Source: Burkholderiaceae bacterium (GTDB lineage Bacteria; Pseudomonadota; Gammaproteobacteria; Burkholderiales; Burkholderiaceae). From it: a stretch of DNA of 64,000 nucleotides. The stretch spans positions 1-64,000 of the forward strand of contig JAGTRK010000007.1 of assembly GCA_018261955.1 (NCBI GenBank), read 5' to 3'. Positions 29,004 to 39,928 of the stretch are shown one piece after another. Every line of letters begins with the position of its first letter. Within the stretch, counting starts at the first letter, position 1. The position numbers and the translations under genes are program-made. Under the pieces are notes generated by a model that made no database searches, had not been told where the DNA came from, and was given only the letters and a program-made list of their open reading frames with translations.

Positions 29004-29456
29004 TCAATCGGTATCAATGTTTTGTAACCATTGGATGTTGCGTTGTGCGCCCACGCCCTGAATCAATACCGCATCGATGCGACAGTCATATTGCGCGTAA
29101 CGTGGGTTTTGTTGCAAATACAGCGCAATCGCTTGGCGCAAGCGTTTTAACTTGCTCGGTGTAATCGCCGCCAGCGCACCACCGAAACTCGCCGTTTTGC
29201 GCATTTTGACCTCGACAAACACCAAGGTTTCGCCGTGCATCATCAACACATCAATCTCACCCAAATTTGAGGCAATATTGTTGTCAAGATGACGTAAACC
29301 CTGTTGCTCTAAATACTGCTGGGCGATGACCTCGCCCTGCTCGCCGATTTTTTGAGTCGGTGATTGGGCGTTGTAACGCCTTTGCACTACGCGCTCGGAT
29401 ACCGCGTTTGCAGAGGGTTTGATGAATTTTAAAAGTTGTTTGAGGGTCGGTTTCAT
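29004..29456 (-). CDS. UPF0102 protein YraN, putative endonuclease-fold
   Basis: YraN proteins have a PD-(D/E)XK nuclease-like fold of unknown role. The 150-residue protein has IGEQGEVIAQQYLEQQG, LGEIDVLMMHG and FVEVKMRK, giving the Glu, Asp and ExK of the fold. I start it at the first methionine of MKPTLKQLLK; the frame remains open further upstream into rsmI, but that is the opposite strand of a real gene. It is divergent from rsmI, a neighbourhood conserved across proteobacteria. Confidence 0.88.
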   Translation of the reverse strand: MKPTLKQLLKFIKPSANAVSERVVQRRYNAQSPTQKIGEQGEVIAQQYLEQQGLRHLDNNIASNLGEIDVLMMHGETLVFVEVKMRKTASFGGALAAITPSKLKRLRQAIALYLQQNPRYAQYDCRIDAVLIQGVGAQRNIQWLQNIDTD

Positions 29457-29511
29457 TCGCTTTCCATGCTTTTCATGGTAGAGTGTGCGTCTATTTTTAG
29501 AGCCAAACATC

Positions 29512-30396
29512 ATGTCAACATCTGTACTGAACACATTGTGGGATGCTGCCTCACAACAGCAATTTCCCACGCACACATTGTATATCGTTGCCACACCCAT
29601 CGGCAACTTAGCCGACATCAGTGTGCGTGCACTGACCACCCTCTCGCGCGTGGATGCGATTGCCTGCGAAGACACCCGCCACAGCAAAACCCTGCTCAAT
29701 CAATACGGCATCCAAAAACCACTGATTGCCACACATGAGCACAACGAAAATGAATCAGCGCAACAGTTAATCACACGCCTGCAAAAAGGCGAGCGCATCG
29801 CGCTCATCACCGACGCGGGCACGCCTGCAATCTCCGACCCGGGTGCGCGGGTCGTCACCGCAGTGCGCGAAGCGGGACTGCGCGTGATACCGATTGCGGG
29901 CGCAAGCGCGGTGGTGACTGCTTTGTCGGCCACGGGTGTGGATGGTGCGTTTGCCTTCGTTGGTTTTTTACCCAACAAAACGGGTGCGCGCGCGCAGGTG
30001 TTAGCGCAGTGGAAAAACTGCCCTGCGCATTTGGTGTTCTACGAAGCACCACATCGTTTACACGACACCATACGTGCTTTATCAGAGGTGTTTGCCGAAC
30101 GCAATGTGACAGTGGCACGCGAAGTGACCAAATTATTTGAAGAATTTCAAACCTTTGCATTGAGCGATGCGCAAGATTGGATGCGTACGAGCGATGGTCC
30201 ACGCGGCGAGTATGTGTTGATTGTTCACGCACCCACAGAACAAGCCAACACGGCTTTGCCTGCTTGGCGAACCACATTAGAAAAACTGTTGCCCCATCTG
30301 CCACTCAAGCAGGCGGTTGCCCTCACGGTCGAATTGACTGCCGCCTCAAAAAATGAAGTCTATGCCTGCGCATTGGATTTGAAAAATCAGGCGTAA
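29512..30396 (+). CDS. rsmI: 16S rRNA (cytidine1402-2'-O)-methyltransferase RsmI
   Basis: RsmI methylates the ribose of C1402 in the 16S decoding centre using SAM. The 294-residue tetrapyrrole-methylase-fold protein has TLYIVATPIGNLADISVRA, ACEDTRHSKTLLNQYGI, ALITDAGTPAISDPGA and FVGFLPNK, all diagnostic. I chose the ATG at 29512; a GTG at 29485 is in frame but would add nine residues. A terminator follows closely. Confidence 0.95.
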   Translation: MSTSVLNTLWDAASQQQFPTHTLYIVATPIGNLADISVRALTTLSRVDAIACEDTRHSKTLLNQYGIQKPLIATHEHNENESAQQLITRLQKGERIALITDAGTPAISDPGARVVTAVREAGLRVIPIAGASAVVTALSATGVDGAFAFVGFLPNKTGARAQVLAQWKNCPAHLVFYEAPHRLHDTIRALSEVFAERNVTVAREVTKLFEEFQTFALSDAQDWMRTSDGPRGEYVLIVHAPTEQANTALPAWRTTLEKLLPHLPLKQAVALTVELTAASKNEVYACALDLKNQA

Positions 30397-30397
30397 A

Positions 30398-30436
30398 AAA
30401 GCCACTGAAAAAATTCAGTGGCTTTCAGTGGCTTTT
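30398..30436. terminator. Bidirectional terminator between rsmI and rlpA
   Basis: GCCACTGAA (30401-30409) pairs with TTCAGTGGC (30414-30422) over AAAA, with A runs before and TTT after. A second TCAGTGGC at 30425-30432, followed by TTTT, could replace the first arm. It serves convergent rsmI and rlpA. Confidence 0.85.
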
Positions 30437-30455
30437 CATCAAGCGAGGTTTGTAA

Positions 30456-30947
30456 TCAATTGATGACTTCCAAATTCACTCGAGCGGTTCCAGAATGTGT
30501 CGAGCCAATCTGTTTGGCAGCAGCGACTGATAAATCAATCACACGATTGCCCACATAAGGTCCGCGGTCATTCACACGCACAATGGTTGATTTGCCATTG
30601 GATAGGTTGGTGACCTTTACTAAAGTTCCAAACGGCAAGGTACGATGGGCAGCGGTCATGGCGTGCATATCAAATCGTTCGCCATTTGCCGTGCGTCGGC
30701 CGTGAAACCCTGGACCGTAGTACGAAGCCACCCCAGAATTCAAAAACGCCGCTTTCGCGCTAGCAGGTGAATAACTGACTTTTCTCACTTGCCCCGAAAC
30801 CGAGGTTTTGCTGACTTTAACGGTGGTGTGTACTACTTTTGTTTTTGATGCTTTTGCCTCTTTTGCCATCACTGGTGAGTTCAATACTGCCAAGCCCAAA
30901 CCAGTTGCAAGTATCAACTTGCGCTGACTTTTAATAAAACGAATCAT
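30456..30947 (-). CDS. rlpA: RlpA-family septal ring / peptidoglycan protein
   Basis: RlpA proteins carry a double-psi beta-barrel and bind or cut glycan strands lacking stem peptides. The 163-residue protein has a signal peptide ending PVMA near residue 28 instead of a lipobox. After a basic linker comes the DPBB domain: [35 protein letters not shown] and [18 protein letters not shown], with the catalytic-type Glu, His and Asp. There is no SPOR domain, so it is shorter than E. coli RlpA. It ends the mreBCD-mrdA-rodA gene run, matching the mrdA-mrdB-rlpA order of E. coli. Confidence 0.9.
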   Translation of the reverse strand: MIRFIKSQRKLILATGLGLAVLNSPVMAKEAKASKTKVVHTTVKVSKTSVSGQVRKVSYSPASAKAAFLNSGVASYYGPGFHGRRTANGERFDMHAMTAAHRTLPFGTLVKVTNLSNGKSTIVRVNDRGPYVGNRVIDLSVAAAKQIGSTHSGTARVNLEVIN

Positions 30948-31026
30948 ACCGTCTTACTCCATATAGACGGGTATTTGACCTAAATTAGTTATTAGTATCG
31001 GAGCGGTCTTACCCAGTGAACATCGC

Positions 31027-32157
31027 CTATCTGATTCGATGATGACGAATGCTCATTAACATGCCACAGGCCACACCCAAGGTAACGAGTGCAGTGCCGC
31101 CGTAACTCATAAACGGCAGTGGCACACCTACCACTGGCAAAATTCCAGCCACCATGCCCATGTTTACAAACACATAAGTGAATATAATCATCGACAAAGA
31201 GCCTGCCAGCAGACGATCGAACCGCGTTTGTGCCATATGTGCTATAGACAGTCCGCGCGATATCAGCAGTAAGTATAACACAAGTAGCAAAATCACGCCT
31301 ACCAAGCCAAATTCCTCCGAGTATACGGCCAGTAGGAAGTCGGTGGATTTCTCTGGAATAAACTGCAATTGTGATTGCGTGCCATCCATCCAACCTTTGC
31401 CCAGCCAACCACCTGAGCCAATCGCCACCTTGGCATTGGCAATGTGGTAGCCCGCCCCTTTGGCATCGTCAATCAATCCAAACAACACCAAAATTCGTTT
31501 GAGCTGATAACCGTGTAACACCTTCTCGACAATTTGAACGTCATTTTTGAGCAATTCATACAACACCCCCACGCCCACAACCGCACTCCCAACCAATGTG
31601 GCAATCACCCGCCAACTCAATCCCGCAAAGTAAATGACATAAGCACCCGCCGCCGCCACCAACAAGCCTGTACCCAAATCAGGCTGTTTGGCAATCAATA
31701 AAAATGGTATGGCAAACAACAGTACTGCGATGCCAAATACCCGCCAAAGTTGTTTACCTTGCGCATTGCCTGAGTTTTGAAAATAAAAGGCAATCATTAA
31801 GGGCACACCTAACTTGAGCAACTCGGACGGTTGAAAGCCAAAAATCCAACGGCGCGCACCCAAACGCACTTCACCAAACAACGCTACAGCCACCAACAAT
31901 ATGACCCCAACGACATAAACGGGCACTGCCAAGCGTGCGAACAGTTTAGGTGGCGTATACGCCAACGCCACAATCACCGCCCAGCACACCGCCAGATTTT
32001 CAAGATGCCGACTAAATCGAACGGGTTTATCTGTGGATGCACTGTACATGGTCACCGCGCTGACCACAGTGATGAGCAGCAAAATAATGACCATCATCGG
32101 ATCTAAAGGCGCGAAAATCCTTTTGATTTTTTGACCGATATTGTGTGTGCGTATCAC
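31027..32157 (-). CDS. rodA: Rod-shape SEDS peptidoglycan polymerase RodA
   Basis: RodA polymerises glycan strands from lipid II during elongation, paired with PBP2. The 376-residue membrane protein has about ten hydrophobic helices and SEDS blocks such as FQPSELLKLGVPL, LIAKQPDLGTGLLVA (with the catalytic-type Asp) and GVPLPFMSYGGTALV. It begins with GTG at 32157, overlapping the mrdA stop by four bases (GTGA), so translation is probably coupled. It is essential for rod growth in the family. Confidence 0.95.
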   Translation of the reverse strand: MIRTHNIGQKIKRIFAPLDPMMVIILLLITVVSAVTMYSASTDKPVRFSRHLENLAVCWAVIVALAYTPPKLFARLAVPVYVVGVILLVAVALFGEVRLGARRWIFGFQPSELLKLGVPLMIAFYFQNSGNAQGKQLWRVFGIAVLLFAIPFLLIAKQPDLGTGLLVAAAGAYVIYFAGLSWRVIATLVGSAVVGVGVLYELLKNDVQIVEKVLHGYQLKRILVLFGLIDDAKGAGYHIANAKVAIGSGGWLGKGWMDGTQSQLQFIPEKSTDFLLAVYSEEFGLVGVILLLVLYLLLISRGLSIAHMAQTRFDRLLAGSLSMIIFTYVFVNMGMVAGILPVVGVPLPFMSYGGTALVTLGVACGMLMSIRHHRIR

Positions 32158-34073
32158 GGTTGCCCCCCCGCTGTTACACCAGTATTACTGGTATTGCGCA
32201 TGGAGGATACGCTTTTAGGAATCAATCGCTGACCATTTTGTGACGCAACGAACGCATCTATCGCTTGTCGCACCAACGGCGCGGCAGCGGCGGCACCAAA
32301 ACCCGCATTCTCAACAATTGCCGCAATCGCAATTTGTGGTTTATCAGCGGGAAAAAATGCAATGTACAACGAGTGGTCTTTCATAAACTCTCCACGCGCA
32401 CTTTGCTTATAAGTGGAGTTTTGTGACACCGAGAATACCTGCGCCGTCCCTGTTTTACCAGCGACTTGACCTGGCAAACCATTAAAAATCCCCCTGCCCG
32501 TACCTGAAATATTCACCTGCACCATCGCTTTGGTGATCAACTCTATATCTGCCAATGGGATTTGCAAATCCGCAATCATTTCAGGCTGGGTTTCTGTACG
32601 CTGACCCGTGATGGGGTCAATTTTGGCTTTGAGCAAATACGGTTTCATACGCACGCCACGGTTGGCAATCGTCGCGGTGGCATTTGCCAATTGCAAAATC
32701 GAAAAAGTGTTTTCCCCCTGACCAATCCCCAAACTGATGGTTTGACCTTCCGACCAGTCTTTGCCTGTTTTTTTCTTATACCACTCACTGGAAGGCAATA
32801 AACCTTCGGTTTCGCCCAGCAAATCAATCCCTGTTTTTTGCCCAAAACCAAAACGTGAAATCTCTTGGTGCATCAAATCCACACCCATGACATGTGCCAA
32901 ACTGTAGTAATACACATCGGATGACACCGCAATCGAGGTAAACATATTCACCGCCCCATGCCCGCGACCACCCGTGCTGTCGCGGTATCTGTGGTTGCCG
33001 AAAAGATAAACCCCACCATCATGAATGACTTCATCGCGCGAGCGCGCTCCTGAATGCAAGGCCGCCAAAGCCATAAAGGGTTTGAATGTTGAACCGGGGG
33101 GATACGCGCCTTGCAAAGCACGGTTGAACAAGGGGCGATTTTTCGATTCGTTCAAGTCTTTCCATGCGGTCTCAGAAATCCCATCGACGAATTGATTGGC
33201 ATCGTAGGTCGGCGCACTGACGAACGCCAACACTTGCCCCGTCGATGGCTCAATCGCCACCAAAGCACCGCGGCGACCCTTGAAGGCTTTTTCAACTTGC
33301 GACTGAATATACGCATCTATGGTCAATTGCACATTAACCCCTGGCACGGCGGCTTTTTCGCCCAATACACCCATTTGCTTGCCCGAGGCCATGACCTCTA
33401 AACGCTCGTAGCCATTGGTGCCGTGTAATAACGACTCATAATTTTGCTCAATGCCCAATTTACCAATATGCGTCGTGCCTTGGTAGGTTTCCTCTTGACC
33501 ATTTTTCTTGATGCGCTCTTTGTCGCGTTGATTGACGCGCCCGACATAGCCGACCACGTGCACGCCCAAATCGCCTTCTGGATACTCACGAAAACTGCGC
33601 TTGGCAACCGATACGCCTTTGAAATTAAATTGCTGTACTGAAAATTTGGCAACCTCTTCCTCATTGAGTTTGCTACGAATTGGAAAACTGTCGAATTTGT
33701 CGCCGTCCGCCCGCATTCTATTAAAGCGTTTGATGTCTGATTCAGACACAGGCAAAATCTGTTGGATTTTGGCGATGGTCGCATCGACATCCTCCTGCTC
33801 ACTGGGTATGATTTCCAACGCGAATCCTGGATTGTCACGCGCCAACACAAACTCGTTTTTATCCATAATCAAACCGCGCGCAGGTTCAATCGGCACTTGC
33901 GCCGTGCGGTTCATTTGCGCTTGCAGGCTCAAAATGTCATGTTGGAATATTTGCAAATATACAAATCGCGCAATCAGTATGGCAAAGCAAAACAGCACAA
34001 ACGATTGTGCGATTAAAATTCGATGTTTGAACATTTGCCCTTGAGCAAAACTGACACGGGGAGAAAGTTTCAT
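32154..34073 (-). CDS. mrdA: Penicillin-binding protein 2 (elongation transpeptidase)
   Basis: PBP2 crosslinks peptidoglycan during elongation with RodA. The 639-residue class B PBP has an N-terminal membrane helix near 20-42, the pedestal domain, and the transpeptidase motifs SXXK (PPGSTFKPF), SXN as SSD (AVSSDVYYY) and KTG (VAGKTGTAQVF). I chose the ATG at 34073, 17 bp after the mreD stop. A longer reading to 34187 would run inside mreD and add residues unlike the family. It overlaps rodA by four bases. Confidence 0.95.
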   Translation of the reverse strand: MKLSPRVSFAQGQMFKHRILIAQSFVLFCFAILIARFVYLQIFQHDILSLQAQMNRTAQVPIEPARGLIMDKNEFVLARDNPGFALEIIPSEQEDVDATIAKIQQILPVSESDIKRFNRMRADGDKFDSFPIRSKLNEEEVAKFSVQQFNFKGVSVAKRSFREYPEGDLGVHVVGYVGRVNQRDKERIKKNGQEETYQGTTHIGKLGIEQNYESLLHGTNGYERLEVMASGKQMGVLGEKAAVPGVNVQLTIDAYIQSQVEKAFKGRRGALVAIEPSTGQVLAFVSAPTYDANQFVDGISETAWKDLNESKNRPLFNRALQGAYPPGSTFKPFMALAALHSGARSRDEVIHDGGVYLFGNHRYRDSTGGRGHGAVNMFTSIAVSSDVYYYSLAHVMGVDLMHQEISRFGFGQKTGIDLLGETEGLLPSSEWYKKKTGKDWSEGQTISLGIGQGENTFSILQLANATATIANRGVRMKPYLLKAKIDPITGQRTETQPEMIADLQIPLADIELITKAMVQVNISGTGRGIFNGLPGQVAGKTGTAQVFSVSQNSTYKQSARGEFMKDHSLYIAFFPADKPQIAIAAIVENAGFGAAAAAPLVRQAIDAFVASQNGQRLIPKSVSSMRNTSNTGVTAGGQP

Positions 34074-34090
34074 TGGAGACCGACCATCAC

Positions 34091-34594
34091 TTAGTTCGCC
34101 ATCCATTCGCCCATTTTGCGCGACTGCGCGCCGCGCGTGAGTACCATCGCCAACAGCAACCACGCAGGAATGGCCAGCAACAGCCACAACATCAATGAGA
34201 GCTTGGTAGGGCTACCCAAGAAAACCAAATACACCAAGGCGCGGAGCAATTGCATCGCAAACACCATCGCTGTCGCGTACAGTGCATGCATGAATACCGA
34301 GGCAAATTGCAAACGTGGCGCGAGCAAACGCATACCATACACCAACCAGACATACATCAGGGCATGCTCGCCCATGCGTGAGGATTGCTGTACATCAACC
34401 AAAATGCCCAATACAAATGCCACCAAGAGCGAGATTCGTTTGGGCTGATAAACAGTCCAAAACAACAAGACCAAGGCCATCCAGTCCAACCAGATGGTTT
34501 GACGCACGGTCAAGAATGACAAAGCCCACGCCACTGCCATACTGAGCAGAACCACTCGAGTGCGTACCAAGGCCAACCATTGTTCAAAGCGCAT
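34091..34594 (-). CDS. mreD: Rod-shape-determining protein MreD
   Basis: MreD is a small inner-membrane component of the elongasome. The 167-residue protein is hydrophobic, with about five to six helices, and contains the conserved LVAFVLGILVDV segment. It is identified mainly by position between mreC and mrdA, as its sequence diverges quickly, but length and topology agree. It lies about 55 bp downstream of mreC. Confidence 0.9.
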   Translation of the reverse strand: MRFEQWLALVRTRVVLLSMAVAWALSFLTVRQTIWLDWMALVLLFWTVYQPKRISLLVAFVLGILVDVQQSSRMGEHALMYVWLVYGMRLLAPRLQFASVFMHALYATAMVFAMQLLRALVYLVFLGSPTKLSLMLWLLLAIPAWLLLAMVLTRGAQSRKMGEWMAN

Positions 34595-34648
34595 TGCGAT
34601 GTTTCCTTGCCATAACGTAACGAATTATACGAAACGCGTGTATAACTT

Positions 34649-35581
34649 TTAATTTTTTGTATATTGCTCGCGTGTACGAGCACCCAAAGTAGCGGGTACG
34701 GGATTGTCGCGCGCCAAGTCGGTTTGTGTGTCGCTGCGTAACTTCATTTCTGCCAAATTGGCAATCTGTAAAATACCCACGTAACGAACTGTCATCAAAT
34801 GCATCATCGGCACAATGGTGATTGCCGAGCGTCCATCTGCGCTTGCTGGGGCGATTTCAGCCACTTTCGCCACGGCGATATTCGCTGGATACAGCCCATC
34901 CAAACCAGAGGTTACCAAGACATCGTCTTTCAACAAATCCGTGTTTTCTTGATTGAAAATACGCAACTCCAAAAACCCCTCACTTTTATCCCCACTGATA
35001 AACCCACGCACAGAAGGGTTGCGTTGCACCATGACGGGCACATTGACTTTGGTATCGGTGATTAAAGTCACTTCAGAGTGATCCGCTTGTACGTCGGTGA
35101 TTTGACCCACCAGACCGTCCACCGCCACCACAGGCTGACCCAACTGCACACCTTCATGACTGCCCGCATTTAAGACCAATTTGCGCATATAAGGATCAGT
35201 CACTTGGTATAGCGCCTGTGCAGAAATAATCGGATAGGGCGCGGTGTCTTTCAAACCCAATTGCGCGCGCAAGGCTTTATTTTCGGTCTCGTCTTTAGAC
35301 AGGGCCTGCAAACGAATGGCATACGCTTGATTTTGTGCCACTAAATCTTGATTTTGACGCGCTAAAGTGGCGATGTGATAACTGTGTACCACTTTGTCGG
35401 CTACCCAAGTTCGCGCCAAATATACTGTCCGCTGAACAGGCGTCACGAATAGATAACTCAAAGATTGACGTACCAATGGCGGCCCATTGACCGCCATCAT
35501 CGCCAATGCACACACGCTGGCAACCGCTAAACGCACCCAATCGGGCGTTGTCCGACGAAACAATTGGTAGTTGTCACCCAT
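34649..35581 (-). CDS. mreC: Rod-shape-determining protein MreC
   Basis: MreC is a periplasmic scaffold that activates the PBP2-RodA complex. The 310-residue protein has one N-terminal membrane segment at about 17-36, a coiled coil at about 65-100 (ARQNQDLVAQNQAYAIRLQAL), and a beta-rich core with VVAVDGLVGQITDVQADHSEV and SGLDGLYPANIAVAKV. The C terminus is short and charged, without the long proline-rich tail of some relatives. It follows mreB by 23 bp. Confidence 0.95.
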   Translation of the reverse strand: MGDNYQLFRRTTPDWVRLAVASVCALAMMAVNGPPLVRQSLSYLFVTPVQRTVYLARTWVADKVVHSYHIATLARQNQDLVAQNQAYAIRLQALSKDETENKALRAQLGLKDTAPYPIISAQALYQVTDPYMRKLVLNAGSHEGVQLGQPVVAVDGLVGQITDVQADHSEVTLITDTKVNVPVMVQRNPSVRGFISGDKSEGFLELRIFNQENTDLLKDDVLVTSGLDGLYPANIAVAKVAEIAPASADGRSAITIVPMMHLMTVRYVGILQIANLAEMKLRSDTQTDLARDNPVPATLGARTREQYTKN

Positions 35582-35604
35582 GACGCATCCATTCCCGCGT
35601 CAAA

Positions 35605-37075
<1,471 letters not shown>

Positions 37076-38836
37076 TTACATATAATGTTCAGGCAACCAC
37101 GTACCTATATATTTCTGCAATTTGCGCCACAGACTACCTGGCTCGTTTTTTAATGTGGTGCCTGATATATGGCGCATCGTTTGCGTCTCATCTAAATTCG
37201 ACTCCGCACCCAGATACCAAACCGTTTTTCCTTGGTTTTGACGCATCTCAAAACTGTACTTTGGGTCCAATTGCGTGAGAAACAATTGGCGCATTTGTTC
37301 TGCAAAAGCGGGTTGCTGAATCAAAACCCCAACCTCTGTGTTGCCCGTCACCGAACAAGGGTCTAAATTCATCGAGCCGACAAAACTGGTTTGCCCATCA
37401 ATCACCACCACCTTGGAGTGCAATGCCGTGCGCGAGCCTTTAATCGAGAATATTGGATGTCGCCACTGCGGTTGCGCGGGCACATCGGGATAACCGCGCA
37501 ATTCATACATCGCAATACCTGCTTGTAACAATCGGTCACGATAGTAATCATAATGCCCATTGACCACGGGCACATCATTGGACTGCAATGAATTGCTCAA
37601 AATGGTGATGCGTACACCCGCATTGTGTAAATTAATCAAAAACTGAGTCAACTCATCACCGGGTAAAAAATAAGGGCTGACAATCAACACTTCTTTTTTT
37701 GCTTGCGACATCGCTCGGATCAAATTGTCAAATACAGGTGTATCCATGCGGATTTCACCATCCTCCGACAAACTGATGTGCGCCGGGTCAGGATAGTGAT
37801 TGATTTTGCTGGGCGGATCGATTAAGAACTCGACCTGCCCCCATGTAACTTTGGACAGCACGATGGGCAACATCTCTTGCTCTGTGTCTTTGAGTGCTTG
37901 CAAATACGGGTGGCGACTGACGCGTTCCAGCTGGGTCAGTTTACTGGTGCTAAATATCATCTGCGATATTTGTTCACGCCTCATATCGATATGCTGCGAA
38001 TCAAACGCATCAACAGACATCACCTGCTCGGAATTCCAATAATCATCAAAGCCTGCCTGCATTTTATCCACCACAGTCCCGCCCAACAACACATCCATAT
38101 CCGAGAAATTATCCGCGTCACCCGCATTGAAATAACGATCTCCCAAGTTGCGCCCGCCCGTGATGCCGAGCACGCCATCTGCCAACCACATCTTGATGTG
38201 CATTCTGCGTCGCAAACTGCTCAAATTGGATAGAAATACCATCCAACGCGAGACAATATTCGAGCGATATCTTTTAATGGGGTTAAACAACCGAACCTCG
38301 ATATTGGGGTGGGCATTGAGCACCAACATCTCTTTGTCGCGTCCCAGTTGCTCTCGGTCGTCTAACAGTATGCGCACGCGCACCCCCCTATCCGCGGCAA
38401 TCACCACCTCGCGCAAAAGCAAACGCGAACTCAAACCTTTTTGCAAGGTGTAGTATTGCAAATCCAAACTGTACTTTGCATGTTTAATCAATGCACTGCG
38501 CGCCGCAAAAGCCTCCACACCATTGGACAAAGGATAAACCGCCGAATCCGCCGCCTCGCCAGTGCGTTCGGCCATTCGCTCATTGATTAAGCCACGTAAA
38601 TTGGGAAGTTTCTTGGGCATAGCAGTATCCATTGGTAGATTGGCGGACTGAATGGGCTGGTTCAAAGAAATTCGATTGTGCGCTTGCTGTTTCTGCTCAA
38701 ACAACTGCACCAATGGCGCATCCGAAAATTTGGGCAGACTGGTTTGATGGGGTTGTGAATATGGTGCATTTTTCAGGTGTTGCGGCAAAACATTGGCGCA
38801 GGCCGACAACAGCAGCAACATCCACACCACGCTCAT
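37076..38836 (-). CDS. Phospholipase D-family lipoprotein, cardiolipin synthase-like (ClsC type)
   Basis: The 586-residue protein has two HKD catalytic motifs: HIKMWLADG...GGRNLGD in the first half and HSKVVVIDGQ...GSMNLDP in the second. This matches the PLD superfamily of cardiolipin synthases; E. coli ClsC is the closest type I can name. Unusually, the N terminus is a lipoprotein signal ending LLLLSAC, so the enzyme would be periplasmic or outer-membrane attached. I chose the ATG at 38836, 22 bp after the PIN gene stop; a TTG at 38878 would overlap that gene. The substrate may be phospholipid, but this is not proven. Confidence 0.85.
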   Translation of the reverse strand: MSVVWMLLLLSACANVLPQHLKNAPYSQPHQTSLPKFSDAPLVQLFEQKQQAHNRISLNQPIQSANLPMDTAMPKKLPNLRGLINERMAERTGEAADSAVYPLSNGVEAFAARSALIKHAKYSLDLQYYTLQKGLSSRLLLREVVIAADRGVRVRILLDDREQLGRDKEMLVLNAHPNIEVRLFNPIKRYRSNIVSRWMVFLSNLSSLRRRMHIKMWLADGVLGITGGRNLGDRYFNAGDADNFSDMDVLLGGTVVDKMQAGFDDYWNSEQVMSVDAFDSQHIDMRREQISQMIFSTSKLTQLERVSRHPYLQALKDTEQEMLPIVLSKVTWGQVEFLIDPPSKINHYPDPAHISLSEDGEIRMDTPVFDNLIRAMSQAKKEVLIVSPYFLPGDELTQFLINLHNAGVRITILSNSLQSNDVPVVNGHYDYYRDRLLQAGIAMYELRGYPDVPAQPQWRHPIFSIKGSRTALHSKVVVIDGQTSFVGSMNLDPCSVTGNTEVGVLIQQPAFAEQMRQLFLTQLDPKYSFEMRQNQGKTVWYLGAESNLDETQTMRHISGTTLKNEPGSLWRKLQKYIGTWLPEHYM

Positions 38837-38858
38837 ATTGCGGCATATTCTAACCGAA

Positions 38859-39350
38859 TCACGCACACGCCACCCCAATCATTTCTGTAGGTATCGTATG
38901 GCAAAACTGCCGCACCCATTGCTCAGGAGTCGCAATCATCACGCCCCGTTTTTTCGCACGCGCATGCAAACACAGCAAATGCTTGTCTTTGGAAATCAGC
39001 CAATCGGCCTTGAGTGCCAAAGCCATATCGATAAACACTTGGTCATCCTTATCCGAGCAGCGGATGCGATCAAATGGCGTCGGCGGTGTCGGCGTCCACG
39101 CCACCAACTCGCGGGTGTGCGCAAGGATGTCGGCTTGCCGCTCAGGCTCAACTTTAAACTGCGCACGTCCCAATACATCCACCCACTCATCCCACATGGC
39201 TTGCGTCATCAAAACCGTTGCGCCCTGCTGAATCATTGTATTTTTTAACAACGCCATCGGCGTATCTGGCTCGCACGCAAATACAAACCAGTCCAACCAA
39301 ATATTGGTGTCTAAAATATAACGAGGCGCAGGATCAAACATCTGATTCAC
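38859..39350 (-). CDS. PIN-domain protein (putative ribonuclease toxin family), orphan
   Basis: This is a 163-residue PIN-like protein with the acidic active-site pattern: [10 protein letters not shown] at the start, a central Glu/Asp region, and [25 protein letters not shown] at about 107-131. It resembles the COG1569 group often labelled as toxin-antitoxin toxins. No small antitoxin gene precedes it. Instead its ATG overlaps the ruvC stop (ATGA), so it is translated together with a DNA-repair gene. A housekeeping RNase or nucleic-acid role is at least as likely as a toxin role. Confidence 0.8.
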   Translation of the reverse strand: MNQMFDPAPRYILDTNIWLDWFVFACEPDTPMALLKNTMIQQGATVLMTQAMWDEWVDVLGRAQFKVEPERQADILAHTRELVAWTPTPPTPFDRIRCSDKDDQVFIDMALALKADWLISKDKHLLCLHARAKKRGVMIATPEQWVRQFCHTIPTEMIGVACA

Positions 39351-39925
39351 AGAGACACCAAACGCCCGTTTTTAATCCGCACACCTTTTTTGCTCAAACC
39401 ACCGAGGTTCGAGTTTTGCGCAATCAACATCAATTGCGCGCGGTTTTGCGCATGACAAATCGCTGCAGCGAGTGCATCGGCCGCGTCGGCTTGTGGTTTG
39501 GCAGGCAAACTCAGTAAGCGTGCAACCATCTCCTGCACTTGCTCTTTTTTCGCTTTGCCGTGTCCGACCACTGCTTTTTTCAACTGCAACGCCGTGTATT
39601 CATGCACGGGCAAATTTTTTAAAACCAATGCACCAATCGCTGCGCCACGCGCTTGTCCGAGTAATAAAGTCGATTGCGGATTGATGTTTACAAACACCTT
39701 TTCGATGACCGATTCGTGCGGCGCATACGCATCAACCACCTGATGAATTCCCGTCATTAACGAGTACAAACGCTCGGGCAAGACCTCACCCGCAACCTTA
39801 ATCACCCCACTGGCGACATACACCATTTCGTGTCCGCGCACATCAATCACCCCAAAGCCTGTCAAACGCAAACCAGGGTCAATGCCGAGCAGACGTATCG
39901 TGGTAGGGGCGGAGGGTTTACTCAT
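39347..39925 (-). CDS. ruvC: Holliday-junction resolvase RuvC
   Basis: RuvC cuts four-way recombination junctions. The 192-residue protein has [39 protein letters not shown] and a C-terminal [16 protein letters not shown], supplying the four acidic catalytic residues. ruvA and ruvB, usually next to it, are not here; a PIN-domain gene follows with a 4-base overlap. purH, its usual upstream neighbour in betaproteobacteria, lies about 2.5 kb away, beyond the ion-channel gene and an AT-rich insert. Confidence 0.95.
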   Translation of the reverse strand: MSKPSAPTTIRLLGIDPGLRLTGFGVIDVRGHEMVYVASGVIKVAGEVLPERLYSLMTGIHQVVDAYAPHESVIEKVFVNINPQSTLLLGQARGAAIGALVLKNLPVHEYTALQLKKAVVGHGKAKKEQVQEMVARLLSLPAKPQADAADALAAAICHAQNRAQLMLIAQNSNLGGLSKKGVRIKNGRLVSL

Positions 39926-39928
39926 AAA

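Noticed and set aside
29485-29511. GTG start extending RsmI by nine residues
   Set aside because: The extension is not typical of the family and the ATG at 29512 is adequate; it would also crowd the divergent yraN start.
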